DNA of 43,569 nt from assembly GCA_937935075.1 (NCBI GenBank), contig CALGYB010000069.1, positions 1 to 43,569 of the forward strand, in the 5' to 3' direction. The position numbers were made by a program, and so were the translations under genes. This document shows, in pieces, positions 1 through 8,286 of the stretch. Position 1 is the first letter of the stretch, and each line of letters starts with the position of its first letter. Below the pieces are notes generated by a model that worked only from the letters and a program-made list of their open reading frames with translations, did no database searches and was not told where the DNA came from. This DNA comes from an uncultured Roseiflexus sp. (lineage in GTDB: Bacteria; Chloroflexota; Chloroflexia; Chloroflexales; Roseiflexaceae).

Positions 1-18
1 GGGGGAAAGGGGGGGGGC
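1..18. repeat. Right arm of a G-run palindrome cut by the window edge
   Basis: A G run, AAA and a second G run match the right arm of the palindrome at 273-313. The left arm lies outside the window. Confidence 0.5.
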
Positions 19-191
19 GATTGCATCGTCCGCGCTTCGGCAGGCTCAGCGCATCGCACGGGAGCGCCCTGGCGCATGATGCCCAACGATCTGCCACCGT
101 GGTACCGTGGTACCGTGGTACCGTCTATCAGCAAACCCAGCACTGGCTGAAGGCCGGGGTCTTTGAGACGCTCGTCCATGATCTGCGCGCG

Positions 192-228
192 CCCCCCCTG
201 CCCCCCCCGCAGGGGGGGGCAGGGGGGG
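192..228. repeat. C/G-run palindrome 1 in the left transposase
   Basis: C7-TG-C8, a GCA loop and G8-CA-G7 form an almost perfect 17-bp hairpin that replaces transposase coding sequence. Confidence 0.8.
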
Positions 229-272
229 CAGGGGGGAGCGCAGCGCGCGCCGGCTATGACGGGCATCAACGT

Positions 273-313
273 CCCCCCCTTTCCCCCCCCGCATGCGGGG
301 GGGAAAGGGGGGG
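273..313. repeat. C/G-run palindrome 2 in the left transposase
   Basis: C7-TTT-C8, centre GCATGC, then G runs split by AAA. It is the same design as palindrome 1 but with TTT/AAA in place of TG/CA. Confidence 0.8.
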
Positions 314-361
314 CGGCGAGGTCCACGTGGCTGAAGCGGTTCATTACCTTTATGCTCGAAA

Positions 362-376
362 GTACATAACAGGCTC
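362..376. repeat. Right terminal inverted repeat of the left IS copy
   Basis: GTACATAACAGGCTC is the reverse complement, with one mismatch, of GAGCCTGTTATGCAC at 43187-43201. This fixes the outer ends of the IS. It is followed by a TAACCCC heptamer tract (377-396), and the right-hand copy is preceded by the complementary GGGTTAG tract. Confidence 0.7.
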
Positions 377-405
377 TAACCTCTAACCCCTAACCACGCC
401 AGCAG

Positions 406-1290
406 TTACTGACGATCCGGCATCGACGGCTGTGCGCCGGGTTTCGTGACGGACAGCGCGCCGGCAGCCAGTCCCCACCGGATGGCTTCCTCGAAGGAGC
501 GTCCTTCGCTCAGCGCCACTGCCAGCCCGCCGTTGAAAGCGTCACCCGCAGCGACCGTATCGACCGGTATGACGGTGAAGGCTTGCCAGAGGCGTGCGCC
601 GGTTGCATCAGCCACGAGAGCGCCGCGCGCCCCAAGTTTGAGAATAACTGTTCGCGCGCCGCGCGCCAGTAATGCACGCGCTGCCGCCGCCGCACTCTGC
701 TCATCGTGTACGGGTATGCCGGTCAGGATTGCCGCCTCGCTCTCGTTCGGGGTCAGAATATCCGCCAGCGCATACAGTTCATCGGGCAGCGGCAACGCCG
801 GCGCCGGATCGAGAAGAACCGTCACGCCGCGTGCACGCGCAGCGCGCGCTGCCGCCACAACCGGCGCAAGCGGCGTTTCGAGTTGCAACAGCAGCACGCG
901 CGCCCCATCGAGCGCCCGTTCGAGCCGTGGAATATCTTCGTTGCTGACCGCGCCATTAGCGCCTGGGACGATCACGATCGTATTTTCCGCCGTGTCGTCA
1001 ACGGCAATCAGCGCCACTCCCGATGGACCCGGGGTTGTCAGAACGCCATCGTCTTGCACACCGGCGGAACGCAGACTCATGCGCAATTGGTCGCCGAACA
1101 GGTCATCGCCGACGCGCCCGATCATACGGGTTGGCGCGCCGAGCCGCGCACACGCAACCGCCTGGTTGGCGCCTTTGCCTCCCGGTGCAGTGAAGAACGT
1201 ATGACCGGTGAGCGTCTCGCCAGGCGCCGGCAGGCGTGGCGTGCGCACCACCAGGTCCATATTGATGCTGCCAAAGACAACGATGCTCAC
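406..1290 (-). CDS. rbsK: Ribokinase / PfkB-family sugar kinase
   Basis: The 294-residue protein has the length and motif order of ribokinase, which phosphorylates D-ribose at O5 with ATP in the cytoplasm. Near the N-terminus are GSINMDLV and GGKGANQA, the substrate-lid and PfkB signature-1 region. The second signature, DTVAAGDAFNGG near residue 245, carries the catalytic Asp and the anion hole. The start is GTG at 1290, with AAGGTG about 10 nt upstream. The permease gene ends 14 nt upstream on the same strand, so the two are probably cotranscribed. No ribose transporter is adjacent, so another sugar or nucleoside is possible; the PfkB family assignment is firm, the exact substrate less so. 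Confidence 0.9.
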   Translation of the reverse strand: MSIVVFGSINMDLVVRTPRLPAPGETLTGHTFFTAPGGKGANQAVACARLGAPTRMIGRVGDDLFGDQLRMSLRSAGVQDDGVLTTPGPSGVALIAVDDTAENTIVIVPGANGAVSNEDIPRLERALDGARVLLLQLETPLAPVVAAARAARARGVTVLLDPAPALPLPDELYALADILTPNESEAAILTGIPVHDEQSAAAAARALLARGARTVILKLGARGALVADATGARLWQAFTVIPVDTVAAGDAFNGGLAVALSEGRSFEEAIRWGLAAGALSVTKPGAQPSMPDRQ

Positions 1291-1304
1291 CGGTGACTGT
1301 CACC

Positions 1305-2138
1305 TTACAGATCCCGCTTCCCGAACGAACGCATCGCCAGCAGCAGCGCGATGGCGGCGTATGCCATGGCATAGATGACCATGGCTTCGCTGGGCACAGA
1401 GGAGGTCGAGAATGGACCGGGGAGGCTGTTGGCGAGCGGCGGTTGCATCAGGTAGGCGACACGCCGCCACAACGCCTCGACCGGCAGCAGCAGACTCGTG
1501 AGAATGCCGATCCGCACCGCATCGCTCGATTGCAGCAGCGCGCCGATCTGCTCGACCCACGAGCCGATGAACGCCAGCCCGTAGAGCATGAAGACCGCCA
1601 CGCCATTCGTCAGCGTCGAGAGACGGGTTCCGCCGAGCAGCGAGAGCGAGAGGAGGGTCAAGGCTTCGAGCGCCAGTAATGGCAGCCCGATGGCGACATT
1701 GGGGGGCCAGTACCCGACGATCAGCCACATTGCAGCCACAACGCCAAAGCTCAACAGCCCCAGGTACGCCGTCAGCATCAGGGCGAAACCGAGCCACTTG
1801 CCGAGCAGCACCTGCCAGCGGCGGATCGGGCGCGTCACCAACGCCTGAATGGTATGCGACGAAATTTCGCCGGCAACCGTATCGACCGAGGCGAAAATCG
1901 CCAGCATGACCGTCAGAAAGTGAACGACGTACAACCCGGCGATCAGCAGGAAACTGTATGCCTGACTCTGGATCGCCAGCGGCGCGCTCTGTTGTATTTC
2001 ACGTGCGATCAGCCAGACGCCGATGCCGAACAGCGCCACGAACAGCGCGCCAATGACTATCGCTGCCAGCGCCATGCGCCGCCGCCGCGCTTCGTGGAAG
2101 GTCAGCCAGGTAATTGTTGCGATTGCATTCATAGGCAT
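1305..2138 (-). CDS. ABC-2 type transporter permease
   Basis: The 277-residue protein has about six hydrophobic segments. It begins MPMNAIATITWLTFHEARRR, a short amphipathic N-terminus followed by a helix, as in ABC-2 membrane subunits of the NosY/CcmB-like type. The middle holds the typical block VAGEISSHTIQALVTRPIRR, the coupling region that contacts the ATPase. I chose the ATG at 2138 because AGGAG lies 8 nt before it; a longer frame reaching 2201 is made of the repeat at 2159-2260 and has no ribosome site. No ATPase gene is adjacent: the next gene upstream is the response regulator, separated by repeats. The substrate cannot be told from sequence. Confidence 0.8.
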   Translation of the reverse strand: MPMNAIATITWLTFHEARRRRMALAAIVIGALFVALFGIGVWLIAREIQQSAPLAIQSQAYSFLLIAGLYVVHFLTVMLAIFASVDTVAGEISSHTIQALVTRPIRRWQVLLGKWLGFALMLTAYLGLLSFGVVAAMWLIVGYWPPNVAIGLPLLALEALTLLSLSLLGGTRLSTLTNGVAVFMLYGLAFIGSWVEQIGALLQSSDAVRIGILTSLLLPVEALWRRVAYLMQPPLANSLPGPFSTSSVPSEAMVIYAMAYAAIALLLAMRSFGKRDL

Positions 2139-2158
2139 GCCGTCTGCTCCTGGTGGTT

Positions 2159-2282
2159 GGCGTTGGCTGAGCCTGTCGAAGCCAACGCCGGTCGAAGCCA
2201 ACGCCGACTGCGGCGCGGGTCATCAGCAGGCGTCGGCTGAGCCGGTCGAAGCCAACGCCTGTCGAAGCCAACGCCGACTGCG
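2159..2282. repeat. Two copies of the GCTGAGC-TGTCGAAGC hairpin repeat
   Basis: The first copy has stem GGCGTTGGC (2159-2167) and GCCAACGCC (2181-2189) around the loop TGAGCCTGTCGAA. A second copy at about 2229-2260 has one stem mismatch. The phrase GTCGAAGCCAACGCC is repeated after each, and GACTGCGGCGC follows both, so the whole roughly 70-bp block is duplicated. Other members lie at about 22242, 29697 and 37202. Confidence 0.85.
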
Positions 2283-2287
2283 GCGCA

Positions 2288-2953
2288 TTAACGCTCAGCA
2301 TTCAAAATCGAACGTTCCCCGCCCTCGCGGTAGTAGACCTGCGCCGCTTCGGTGCGGTTCGTCACGCCGAGTTTCTGAAAGATATTCTGCAAGTGGTACT
2401 TTACGGTGCTTTCCTGCACCACCAGGCGTTCGGCGATCTGCGCGTTCGGCATGCCTTCCGCCAGCAATCGCAGCACGTCGCGTTCGCGCTGCGTCAACCG
2501 CGCCAGCAGGCTGTGTCCCTGCGCCTGCGTCGTATCAGCCGCCTGCCGCACCACCCGTGGAAAAACGATCTGCCCATGCGCCACATTGCGGATTGTTGCA
2601 ACCGTCTGACGCGGCGGATCGGTCTTCAGGGCAAACCCGTCCGCCTGCATCTCCCATGCCGATTGCAACGCCCCGCCGTCGCCGAACGCCGTCAGAATGA
2701 CCACCTTGACCGGCATGCCGCGTCGTCGGATTTCGCGCAGGCACGACAGCCCATCGCGGGTTGGCATCGCCAGGTCCATCACCACGATGTCAGGTTGTTC
2801 GCGCTCGATCATCGCCAGCAGCGTCTCACCGTCCGTCGCCGTCGCCACAACGGTCATATCGCTTTCGCGTTCCAACAAACCGCGCAATCCCTCAAGCACC
2901 AGTTCGTGATCATCGGCGAGGACAACCCGAATGGGACGATTGAGATCGGTCAT
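2288..2953 (-). CDS. NarL/FixJ-type response regulator
   Basis: The 221-residue DNA-binding regulator has an N-terminal receiver domain with the acidic pair in VVLADDHEL, the phospho-acceptor Asp in DIVVMDLAMP (near residue 60) and the switch Thr in VVILTAF. The usual receiver Lys is in ALKTD. A linker leads to a LuxR-type helix-turn-helix with LTQRERDVLRLLAEG and STVKYHLQNIFQKLGV. Its ATG overlaps the stop of the upstream histidine kinase gene in an ATGA, so the pair is translationally coupled and is almost certainly a cognate two-component system. Target genes are not evident; the adjacent permease is a possible one. Confidence 0.93.
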   Translation of the reverse strand: MTDLNRPIRVVLADDHELVLEGLRGLLERESDMTVVATATDGETLLAMIEREQPDIVVMDLAMPTRDGLSCLREIRRRGMPVKVVILTAFGDGGALQSAWEMQADGFALKTDPPRQTVATIRNVAHGQIVFPRVVRQAADTTQAQGHSLLARLTQRERDVLRLLAEGMPNAQIAERLVVQESTVKYHLQNIFQKLGVTNRTEAAQVYYREGGERSILNAER

Positions 2954-3969
2954 ACCGCCTCCTTCGCCGGTACTCGCACAACAACGCGCGTTCCGTGTCC
3001 TGGACGGCTCAACACCTGAAGTTGCCCGCCGACCAGATGAACACGTTCGCGCATACCGCGCAGCCCGATATGTTCCTGGCGTTCCGTTGCGCCCGGTCCT
3101 TCGAGCGGCGGCGGTTCAAACCCGCGTCCTTCATCGATGACGATGAGTTCAATCCACCCCTCGTGCGCCCGCACCCGCACTTCGTGCCGATCTACCCCGG
3201 CATGCCGGTAACTGTTCGATAGCGCCTCCTGCAACACGCGGTAAAGGGCGATTTTCACTGGCAGCTCCACCGGCGGCAGGTTCCCTTCGATATCCAGCAG
3301 CACCTGGTTGCCGGTCAGCGCCTCGTGCTGGATGGCGAGACCCTGGAGCACGGAGGGCAACGGTCGCATCTCGAATTCAGCCAGCCGAAAGCCGCTCAAC
3401 GTCGCGCGGATTTCCTGAAGCGCACTCTCCATCAATCCATTCATACGTTCGATGAGCGGTGCAATTTCCCGGCGCAATGGCGTGTCGCCATGCTCGTCCA
3501 GGCGCGCCTGAACCAGCGCCAGGTGGGATGAAACGGCGAACAACTTCTGTACCGGACCATCATGGATGTCGAGAATGATGCGCTGGAGTTCTTCTTCCGT
3601 CACTGCCAGCATCCGCCGTCCGGCTTGTAATTGCGGACCCCACGTGTGCTGATGGCGATCTTCGACCAGCAGCGCCGCCAGTTCCACCAGCGCCTGCGCC
3701 ATGCTCAGTTCGGAGGGTTCGGGCAGCCGCGTCTCGGGGGCAAACGCCATACACAGGCGCCCGACTTCGATGGCGCCTTCGCTGATGGGAATCTCCAGAG
3801 TCTGGACCGCGCCGGTCAGATGGCCGGCATTGTCGCAACGTGCAACCACCTGCGCCGGAAGCCGCGGATCGATACGCAGGAGCAATTCAGCCCGGGCGGC
3901 CCCCAGGCGACGACTCAGTTCGCCCAGCAAGCGCTGATAAGCGTCCGCCAGTGCAAGCGTCGTGTCCAT
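2950..3969 (-). CDS. Cytoplasmic sensor histidine kinase, NarX/DesK class (HisKA_3)
   Basis: The 339-residue protein has no convincing membrane helix. Residues 1 to about 120 look like a small GAF-type sensory domain that I cannot name with certainty. The dimerisation/phospho-acceptor box is ILDIHDGPVQKL, with the His at about residue 138. The ATPase part shows an N box, EALSNSYRHA, then DEGRGF and GLRGMRERV as G boxes. It should phosphorylate the regulator encoded by the overlapping next gene. A promoter-like pair precedes it at 4068-4095. With no transmembrane part, the signal is probably intracellular (redox, gas or metabolite), but nothing in the sequence identifies it. Confidence 0.9.
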   Translation of the reverse strand: MDTTLALADAYQRLLGELSRRLGAARAELLLRIDPRLPAQVVARCDNAGHLTGAVQTLEIPISEGAIEVGRLCMAFAPETRLPEPSELSMAQALVELAALLVEDRHQHTWGPQLQAGRRMLAVTEEELQRIILDIHDGPVQKLFAVSSHLALVQARLDEHGDTPLRREIAPLIERMNGLMESALQEIRATLSGFRLAEFEMRPLPSVLQGLAIQHEALTGNQVLLDIEGNLPPVELPVKIALYRVLQEALSNSYRHAGVDRHEVRVRAHEGWIELIVIDEGRGFEPPPLEGPGATERQEHIGLRGMRERVHLVGGQLQVLSRPGHGTRVVVRVPAKEAV

Positions 3970-4067
3970 GTCACTCTGCTACGCCTTTCAGACCAGGTGT
4001 TTCGAATGAGCGCGCCGCCGAAAAGCGGCGTGCTGCGTGTGGTATGTGTTCATGCACTGTTCCTATC

Positions 4068-4095
4068 AGTATAGCACGCTCCGCGAAAGATTGAA
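4068..4095 (-). promoter_or_regulatory. Candidate sigma-70 promoter of the two-component operon
   Basis: On the minus strand TTCAAT (4090-4095), a 16-bp spacer and TATACT (4068-4073) face the kinase gene. The -10 is good and the -35 weak. Confidence 0.45.
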
Positions 4096-4133
4096 CAACA
4101 GGCGACCAAGCCGCTTGACGAAGTATGTGTCAA

Positions 4134-4240
4134 CTGCAAAAAGGCTTAACCACAAAGGACACGAAGCGCACGAAGGTTCATAAAAATGAAGCGCATTTCC
4201 TTTGTGTCCCTTTGTGACCTTCGTGGTTAGCTTTTTGCAG
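4134..4240. repeat. 107-bp inverted-repeat element with AACCAC-AAGG arms
   Basis: The outer arms CTGCAAAAAGGCTTAACCAC and GTGGTTAGCTTTTTGCAG are inverted copies. Inside them, short AAGG/CAC phrases form a second inverted pair, 4148-4176 against 4199-4229. It has no open frame, so it resembles a small non-autonomous palindromic element. Confidence 0.7.
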
Positions 4241-4297
4241 TGAAGTCAAGTATGTGTTCCCACTTTTCCTGGGAGCAAGGTCATCTTGCCCTCGAAC

Positions 4298-4450
4298 ACC
4301 GCAGGAAGCGGGAGTCCTGCGCTGCACACCGGGGCAGGCGGGACGCCTGCGCTTCCGGGTGCGCGCTCCGGGGCGCATACCGCAGGAGGCAGGAGGCCTG
4401 CGCTGCATACCAAGGCAGGCGGGAGGCCTGCGCTCCCGGGTTGCCTGCGC
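4298..4450. repeat. Duplicated GC-rich palindromic repeat (GCAGGCGGGA-CGCCTGCGCT)
   Basis: Two copies of a roughly 60-bp block, about 4300-4358 and 4379-4440, each hold two small palindromes of the type GCAGGCG-GGA-CGCCTGC. Open frames across it on both strands are artefacts of the repeat. With the element at 4134-4240, it fills most of the 640-bp gap between the kinase and ATP-grasp genes. Confidence 0.75.
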
Positions 4451-4469
4451 GCCCAGGCTGAATACGTAC

Positions 4470-4498
4470 TTGACGAAGTATGCACAAAGGAGTACCAT
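4470..4498 (+). promoter_or_regulatory. Candidate promoter of the ATP-grasp / alpha-E operon
   Basis: TTGACG (4470-4475), a 17-bp spacer and TACCAT (4493-4498) fit a sigma-70 promoter with a start near 4505, giving a leader of about 100 nt. The same stretch also holds AAAGGAGT before an ATG at 4499, so the two readings compete. Confidence 0.45.
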
Positions 4499-4612
4499 AT
4501 GAGTTGTATATTTCCGAAACGTGCCTATCGGCAGCGACGCCCCGCACACACGATGTCAGGGCGTTATTTGTATTAATTGTACAAGCCGGGACGGTTCTCA
4601 GTTCTCAGTCCT

Positions 4613-6043
4613 ATGTTCGTCTCCTACGACGTTGACATCGCCTACGATGAGATGTTTGCGGCCCCTGGTCAACCGCGCGCGCAGTATCTGCCGTTATACG
4701 ATCGGTTAGCCAGCCTGTCGGCGGAGGAGTTGCACCGTCGTCAGCGCGCCGCCGATGCAGCATTTCTGAATCAGGGCATTACCTTTGCGGTCTACGGTCA
4801 TGGCGACGGAACCGAGAAAATCTTTCCCTACGATCTCATTCCACGGATCATCACGGCAGCGGAATGGTCGGTCATCGAGCGTGGTCTGACACAGCGCATC
4901 GTGGCGCTCAACATGTTTTTGCGCGATGTCTACCATGAAGGGCGCATCCTTGCTGATGGCGTCGTTCCGCGCGAGCTGGTCTACAGTTGCCGTCATTACC
5001 GCCGCGAAATGCGCGGCGTCCACGTGCCGCGCAATGTGTACATTGCCATCGTTGGAACTGATCTCGTGCGTGATGCTGATGGGCGATTTCTGGTGCTGGA
5101 AGACAACCTGCGCGTGCCGAGCGGCGTGTCGTATATGCTGGTGAATCGCCAGGTGATGAAACGCACCTTTCCAACCCTGTTCGACCGCTACAACGTTCGC
5201 CCAACCGATCACTACGGTCAGGCATTGCTGGAAACGCTGCGCGCGCTCGATCCGTTGCAGCGGCCAGATCCCACGATCGTGCTGCTCACGCCCGGCGTCT
5301 ACAATTCGGCATACTTCGAGCACACCTTTCTGGCGCGACAGATGGGGGTGCAACTCGTGGAAGGACGCGACCTGCTCGTCCATGACAACCGGGTCTATAT
5401 GCGCACAACTGCGGGCTTGCAGCGCGTCGATGTGATTTATCGGCGGATCGATGACGATTTCCTCGATCCGCTTGCGTTTCGTCCTGACTCTGCGTTGGGT
5501 GTGGCCGGTCTGTTCAATGCCTATCGTGCAGGGAATGTCGGGCTGGGCAACGCTATTGGCACCGGCGTCGCCGATGACAAGGCGATCTATGCGTTTGTGC
5601 CGCGCATTATTCGCTATTATCTGGGCGAAGATCCGATTCTGCCGAACGTCGATACGTATCTGGCATACAATGAAACCGATCGTCGGTATATTCTCGACAA
5701 TCTGGACAAACTGGTTATTAAGGCGGTTGGTGAGTCCGGCGGCTACGGCATGCTGATCGGGCCGCACAGCACCGGTGAGCAGCGCGAGGAGTTTCGCCGG
5801 CGCATACTTGCTGATCCGCGCAACTATATCGCACAACCAACGGTCATGCTTTCTCGTGCAGCCTGTTTTGTCGATGGCAGAGTAGAACCGCGCCATGTCG
5901 ATCTGCGCCCCTACATCCTGTATGGTGAAGGGGTCGTCATCGTCCCCGGCGGTCTGACGCGCGTGGCGCTCCGGCGCGGATCGCTGGTGGTCAACTCGTC
6001 ACAGGGCGGCGGAAGCAAAGATACGTGGGTGCTCAATGACTAA
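4613..6043 (+). CDS. Circularly permuted ATP-grasp family protein
   Basis: The 476-residue protein of the CP_ATP-grasp family (formerly DUF404/DUF407) has [15 protein letters not shown] at the N-terminus, [14 protein letters not shown] near residue 75, [16 protein letters not shown] around residue 165 and [17 protein letters not shown] in the C-terminal half. These are family hallmarks, and the Gly-rich last block is the likely nucleotide-binding loop. Members are thought to be ATP-dependent ligases forming amide bonds on an unknown substrate. I chose the ATG at 4613 because conserved sequence starts there; TTG at 4577 would add 12 residues partly made of the TTCTCAG repeat. The alpha-E gene overlaps its stop by 8 nt and a transglutaminase gene follows, the usual trio. 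Confidence 0.85.
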   Translation: MFVSYDVDIAYDEMFAAPGQPRAQYLPLYDRLASLSAEELHRRQRAADAAFLNQGITFAVYGHGDGTEKIFPYDLIPRIITAAEWSVIERGLTQRIVALNMFLRDVYHEGRILADGVVPRELVYSCRHYRREMRGVHVPRNVYIAIVGTDLVRDADGRFLVLEDNLRVPSGVSYMLVNRQVMKRTFPTLFDRYNVRPTDHYGQALLETLRALDPLQRPDPTIVLLTPGVYNSAYFEHTFLARQMGVQLVEGRDLLVHDNRVYMRTTAGLQRVDVIYRRIDDDFLDPLAFRPDSALGVAGLFNAYRAGNVGLGNAIGTGVADDKAIYAFVPRIIRYYLGEDPILPNVDTYLAYNETDRRYILDNLDKLVIKAVGESGGYGMLIGPHSTGEQREEFRRRILADPRNYIAQPTVMLSRAACFVDGRVEPRHVDLRPYILYGEGVVIVPGGLTRVALRRGSLVVNSSQGGGSKDTWVLND

Positions 6044-6995
6044 AACGCCCATGCTCAGCCGCGTCGCCGACAGCCTCTTCTGGATGGCGCGGTATCTGGA
6101 GCGCGCCGAACATACAGCGCGCCTGCTCGATGTTCACCTGCATAGCGCACTGGACCTGACGCCCGCCGCTGCCAATCGGCGCTGGCGCCGACTCCTCACG
6201 GCGTTACACAGCCCTCTGGCTTCTGAACACGTCTCGCCATATGCCATTACGCAGGCGCTTATTTTCGACACAACCAACAGCGACTCAATCGCTGCATGTA
6301 TCACCGCAGCGCGCGACAACGCACGCCAGGTGCGTGAACGCATCAGTTCCGAAATGTGGGAGCAGGTCAACCGGCTCTACCTCTACCTGCGCACCACCTC
6401 AATGGAAGAGATGTGGACGGGTGAACCGCACCTTTTCTTCCGTTCCGTCAAGGAGGGTGTGCACCTGTTTCAGGGCATTACCGACGCAACTCTGAGCCAC
6501 GATGAGGGATGGTGGTTCATTCAGATCGGGCGTTATCTCGAACGCGCGATGGCGACGGCTGCGCTGATGGATGTGCATTTCTGCACGCTCGACTCACAGG
6601 ATGCGACGACGCTCGACTACTTTGAGTGGGTGGCTTTGCTGAAGAGTTGCACCGCATTCGAGGCATACTGTAAAGTGTATACTGCCAGTGTGCATCCCGA
6701 AGATGTGGCGGAGTTCCTGCTGCTGAACGCTGAATTCCCGCGCTCCATCCGCTTTGCGGCTGACATGATCCAGGAAGCGGCGCAGGCGATCGGTCAATCC
6801 GGCGCACGGCACGCCATGGCGCGTGTCGAACGTCTTGCCGGTCGTTTGCGCGCAGCGCTCGATTACGGGCAGGTGGATGAGATTATGATGGATATGCACA
6901 CGTACCTGATGACGATTCGCCGGATGTGCGCGCAGGTGCACGATGCGCTCTACCAGGCGTGCATCAGCTACTCGGCTGATGAGGCGCTGAGGTGA
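6036..6995 (+). CDS. Alpha-E domain protein (DUF403)
   Basis: The 319-residue, almost entirely helical protein begins [20 protein letters not shown] after a five-residue lead, the invariant opening of alpha-E proteins. Further blocks include [12 protein letters not shown], then [18 protein letters not shown], a second copy of the xYLERA helix, and [15 protein letters not shown]. No biochemical role is established for the family; it nearly always sits beside a circularly permuted ATP-grasp and often a transglutaminase, and a joint peptide-like ligation or cleavage pathway has been proposed from that linkage. The start overlaps the upstream stop by 8 nt, so translation is probably coupled. An in-frame ATG at 6051 is an alternative start. 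Confidence 0.85.
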   Translation: MTKTPMLSRVADSLFWMARYLERAEHTARLLDVHLHSALDLTPAAANRRWRRLLTALHSPLASEHVSPYAITQALIFDTTNSDSIAACITAARDNARQVRERISSEMWEQVNRLYLYLRTTSMEEMWTGEPHLFFRSVKEGVHLFQGITDATLSHDEGWWFIQIGRYLERAMATAALMDVHFCTLDSQDATTLDYFEWVALLKSCTAFEAYCKVYTASVHPEDVAEFLLLNAEFPRSIRFAADMIQEAAQAIGQSGARHAMARVERLAGRLRAALDYGQVDEIMMDMHTYLMTIRRMCAQVHDALYQACISYSADEALR

Positions 6996-7092
6996 GAGGC
7001 GAGAGGTGAGAGGTGAGAGGCGAGAGGTGAGAGGCGAGAGGTGAGAGGCGAGAGGTGAGAGGCGAGAGGGGCGAGGCGAGAGGGGCGAGGGG
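6990..7092. repeat. GAGAGGY heptamer tandem repeat
   Basis: At least 11 copies of GAGAGGT or GAGAGGC run on, switching only between T and C at one position and decaying to GGGGCGA at the end. The tract starts directly at the stop of the alpha-E gene. Confidence 0.9.
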
Positions 7093-7241
7093 ACAGGTGA
7101 CGCATTGCACGCGGAAAGACGGCACGTGCGAAGGTGGCGCGTTATGTGTGGCGAATCATACAAAAAGGCGCAAAGGGTGAACAGAAGATGACGAGGCGCT
7201 CATTCCCTTGCGCCTCTCGCCTCGAATCTTTAACCTCACAT

Positions 7242-8195
7242 ATGCTCTACCATATTCGACATCTGACCCGTTTTCGTTACAGCGCACCGGTGAGTGAAAG
7301 CGTGATGGAGGTGCGCATGCAGCCGCGCAGCGACGGACATCAACGCCTCCACAGCTTTCATATGACCACTGTCCCCCGGACGACCGTTTTCGATTATCGC
7401 GATATTCTGGGGAATGCGGTGCATCACTTCACGGTGCCCGGGCGCCATAAGCTGCTCACAGTGATTTCTGAAGCGACCGTGGAGGTCGTCGAACCGCCGC
7501 CGGTCACGACGCTCGATGGGGACGCCTGGCGCATGCTCGATGCACTCGCCGCCAGCGGCGAGCAGTGGGATCTGCTCCAGCCCAGTCGCTTTGCATACCC
7601 CAGCGACCTGTTGCGTGCCTTTGCCGATGAGATTGGATTACAACGCGGCAGTGATCCGTTGACAACCCTCTGCTGGCTCAACACGCGCATCTATGACGCC
7701 TTCGAATATGCCCCTGGCAGCACCCATGTGCATTCGCCGGTCGATGACGCGCTGCGCGCCCGTCGTGGCGTCTGCCAGGATTTTGCGCATATCATGATCG
7801 CATTGACGCGGATGCTCGGCATTCCCTGCCGCTATGTCAGCGGCTACCTCTTCCATCGCGCCGAAGACCGTGATCGTTCGGAGGCGGACGCAACCCATGC
7901 CTGGATGGAAGCCTTACTGCCAGGAATGGGATGGGTCGGATTCGACCCGACCAACAACCTGATCGCCGGGTCGCGCCACATTCGAGTGGCCATTGGGCGC
8001 GACTACGCCGATGTTCCGCCGTCGCGCGGCGTCTACAAAGGTCAGGCGACGAGCGAACTCGATGTCGCTGTGCGTGTGGTGCTGCTTGAGACGCCTTCCG
8101 AGGCGACGGATGAAGCGCCGCCGCCCGAATGGCAGGCGATGGAACGAGCGTTTATCGAGGAGGCGCACGCGCAACAGGCGCAGATGCAGCAGTAA
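7242..8195 (+). CDS. Transglutaminase-like cysteine protease-fold protein
   Basis: The 317-residue protein starts MLYHIRHLTRFRY, the normal opening of the bacterial transglutaminase N-terminal beta domain. The core holds the catalytic Cys in ARRGVCQDFAHIMIAL, the His in DATHAWMEALLPG and the Asp in GFDPTNN, in the right order and spacing, so the triad looks intact. The ATG at 7242 is preferred over in-frame ATGs at 7134 and 7188, which lie in non-conserved sequence. No good ribosome site precedes it. The heptamer tract and about 140 bp of spacer separate it from the alpha-E gene, yet the gene order is the conserved one. The substrate is unknown; it may hydrolyse or cross-link the product of the ATP-grasp enzyme. 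Confidence 0.85.
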   Translation: MLYHIRHLTRFRYSAPVSESVMEVRMQPRSDGHQRLHSFHMTTVPRTTVFDYRDILGNAVHHFTVPGRHKLLTVISEATVEVVEPPPVTTLDGDAWRMLDALAASGEQWDLLQPSRFAYPSDLLRAFADEIGLQRGSDPLTTLCWLNTRIYDAFEYAPGSTHVHSPVDDALRARRGVCQDFAHIMIALTRMLGIPCRYVSGYLFHRAEDRDRSEADATHAWMEALLPGMGWVGFDPTNNLIAGSRHIRVAIGRDYADVPPSRGVYKGQATSELDVAVRVVLLETPSEATDEAPPPEWQAMERAFIEEAHAQQAQMQQ

Positions 8196-8283
8196 GAGCC
8201 TATCTGGAAAATCATTGGGCAGGCGAAAGCGACGCTTTCGCCACCCGGCCGCTCGTCACGCGGTAATGTTTCGGATAGGCGCG
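8196..8283. repeat. Small MITE-like element with an internal hairpin
   Basis: Inverted ends GAGCCTATCTGGAAAATCAT and the complement of ATGTTTCGGATAGGC enclose about 50 bp. Inside, GGCGAAAGC-GAC-GCTTTCGCC (8222-8242) is a perfect 9-bp hairpin. The element fills the gap between two convergent genes and may act as a two-way terminator. Confidence 0.6.
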
Positions 8284-8286
8284 CAC

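Larger units (their letters stand above)
55..376 (+). pseudogene. Decayed IS5-type transposase remnant (left copy)
   Basis: The stretch from 55 to about 190 reads as the N-terminal part of an IS5-family (DUF4096-like) transposase, with RTGAPWRMMPN, then YQQTQHWLKAGVF and LVHDLR. The same peptide is encoded at 43375-43500, so this is a second copy of one element. An 8-bp unit GGTACCGT is repeated three times at 101-124, just where the reading frame should continue. After LVHDLR the frame runs into a C/G palindrome; a short piece RAGYDG, typical of the middle of such transposases, follows at about 249, then a second palindrome. The 3' end of the element is intact as an inverted repeat at 362-376. 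Most of the catalytic half is missing, so the element cannot move by itself. Confidence 0.75.

Noticed and set aside
2139-2201. Extended permease start
   Set aside because: The extra residues are coded by the hairpin repeat, and AGGAG sits before ATG 2138.
4178-4576. Frames of 60-120 codons on both strands
   Set aside because: They consist of the palindromic repeats at 4134-4450; none has a recognisable protein.
4706-5896. 396-codon minus frame in the ATP-grasp gene
   Set aside because: Shadow frame; the plus strand carries a conserved family.
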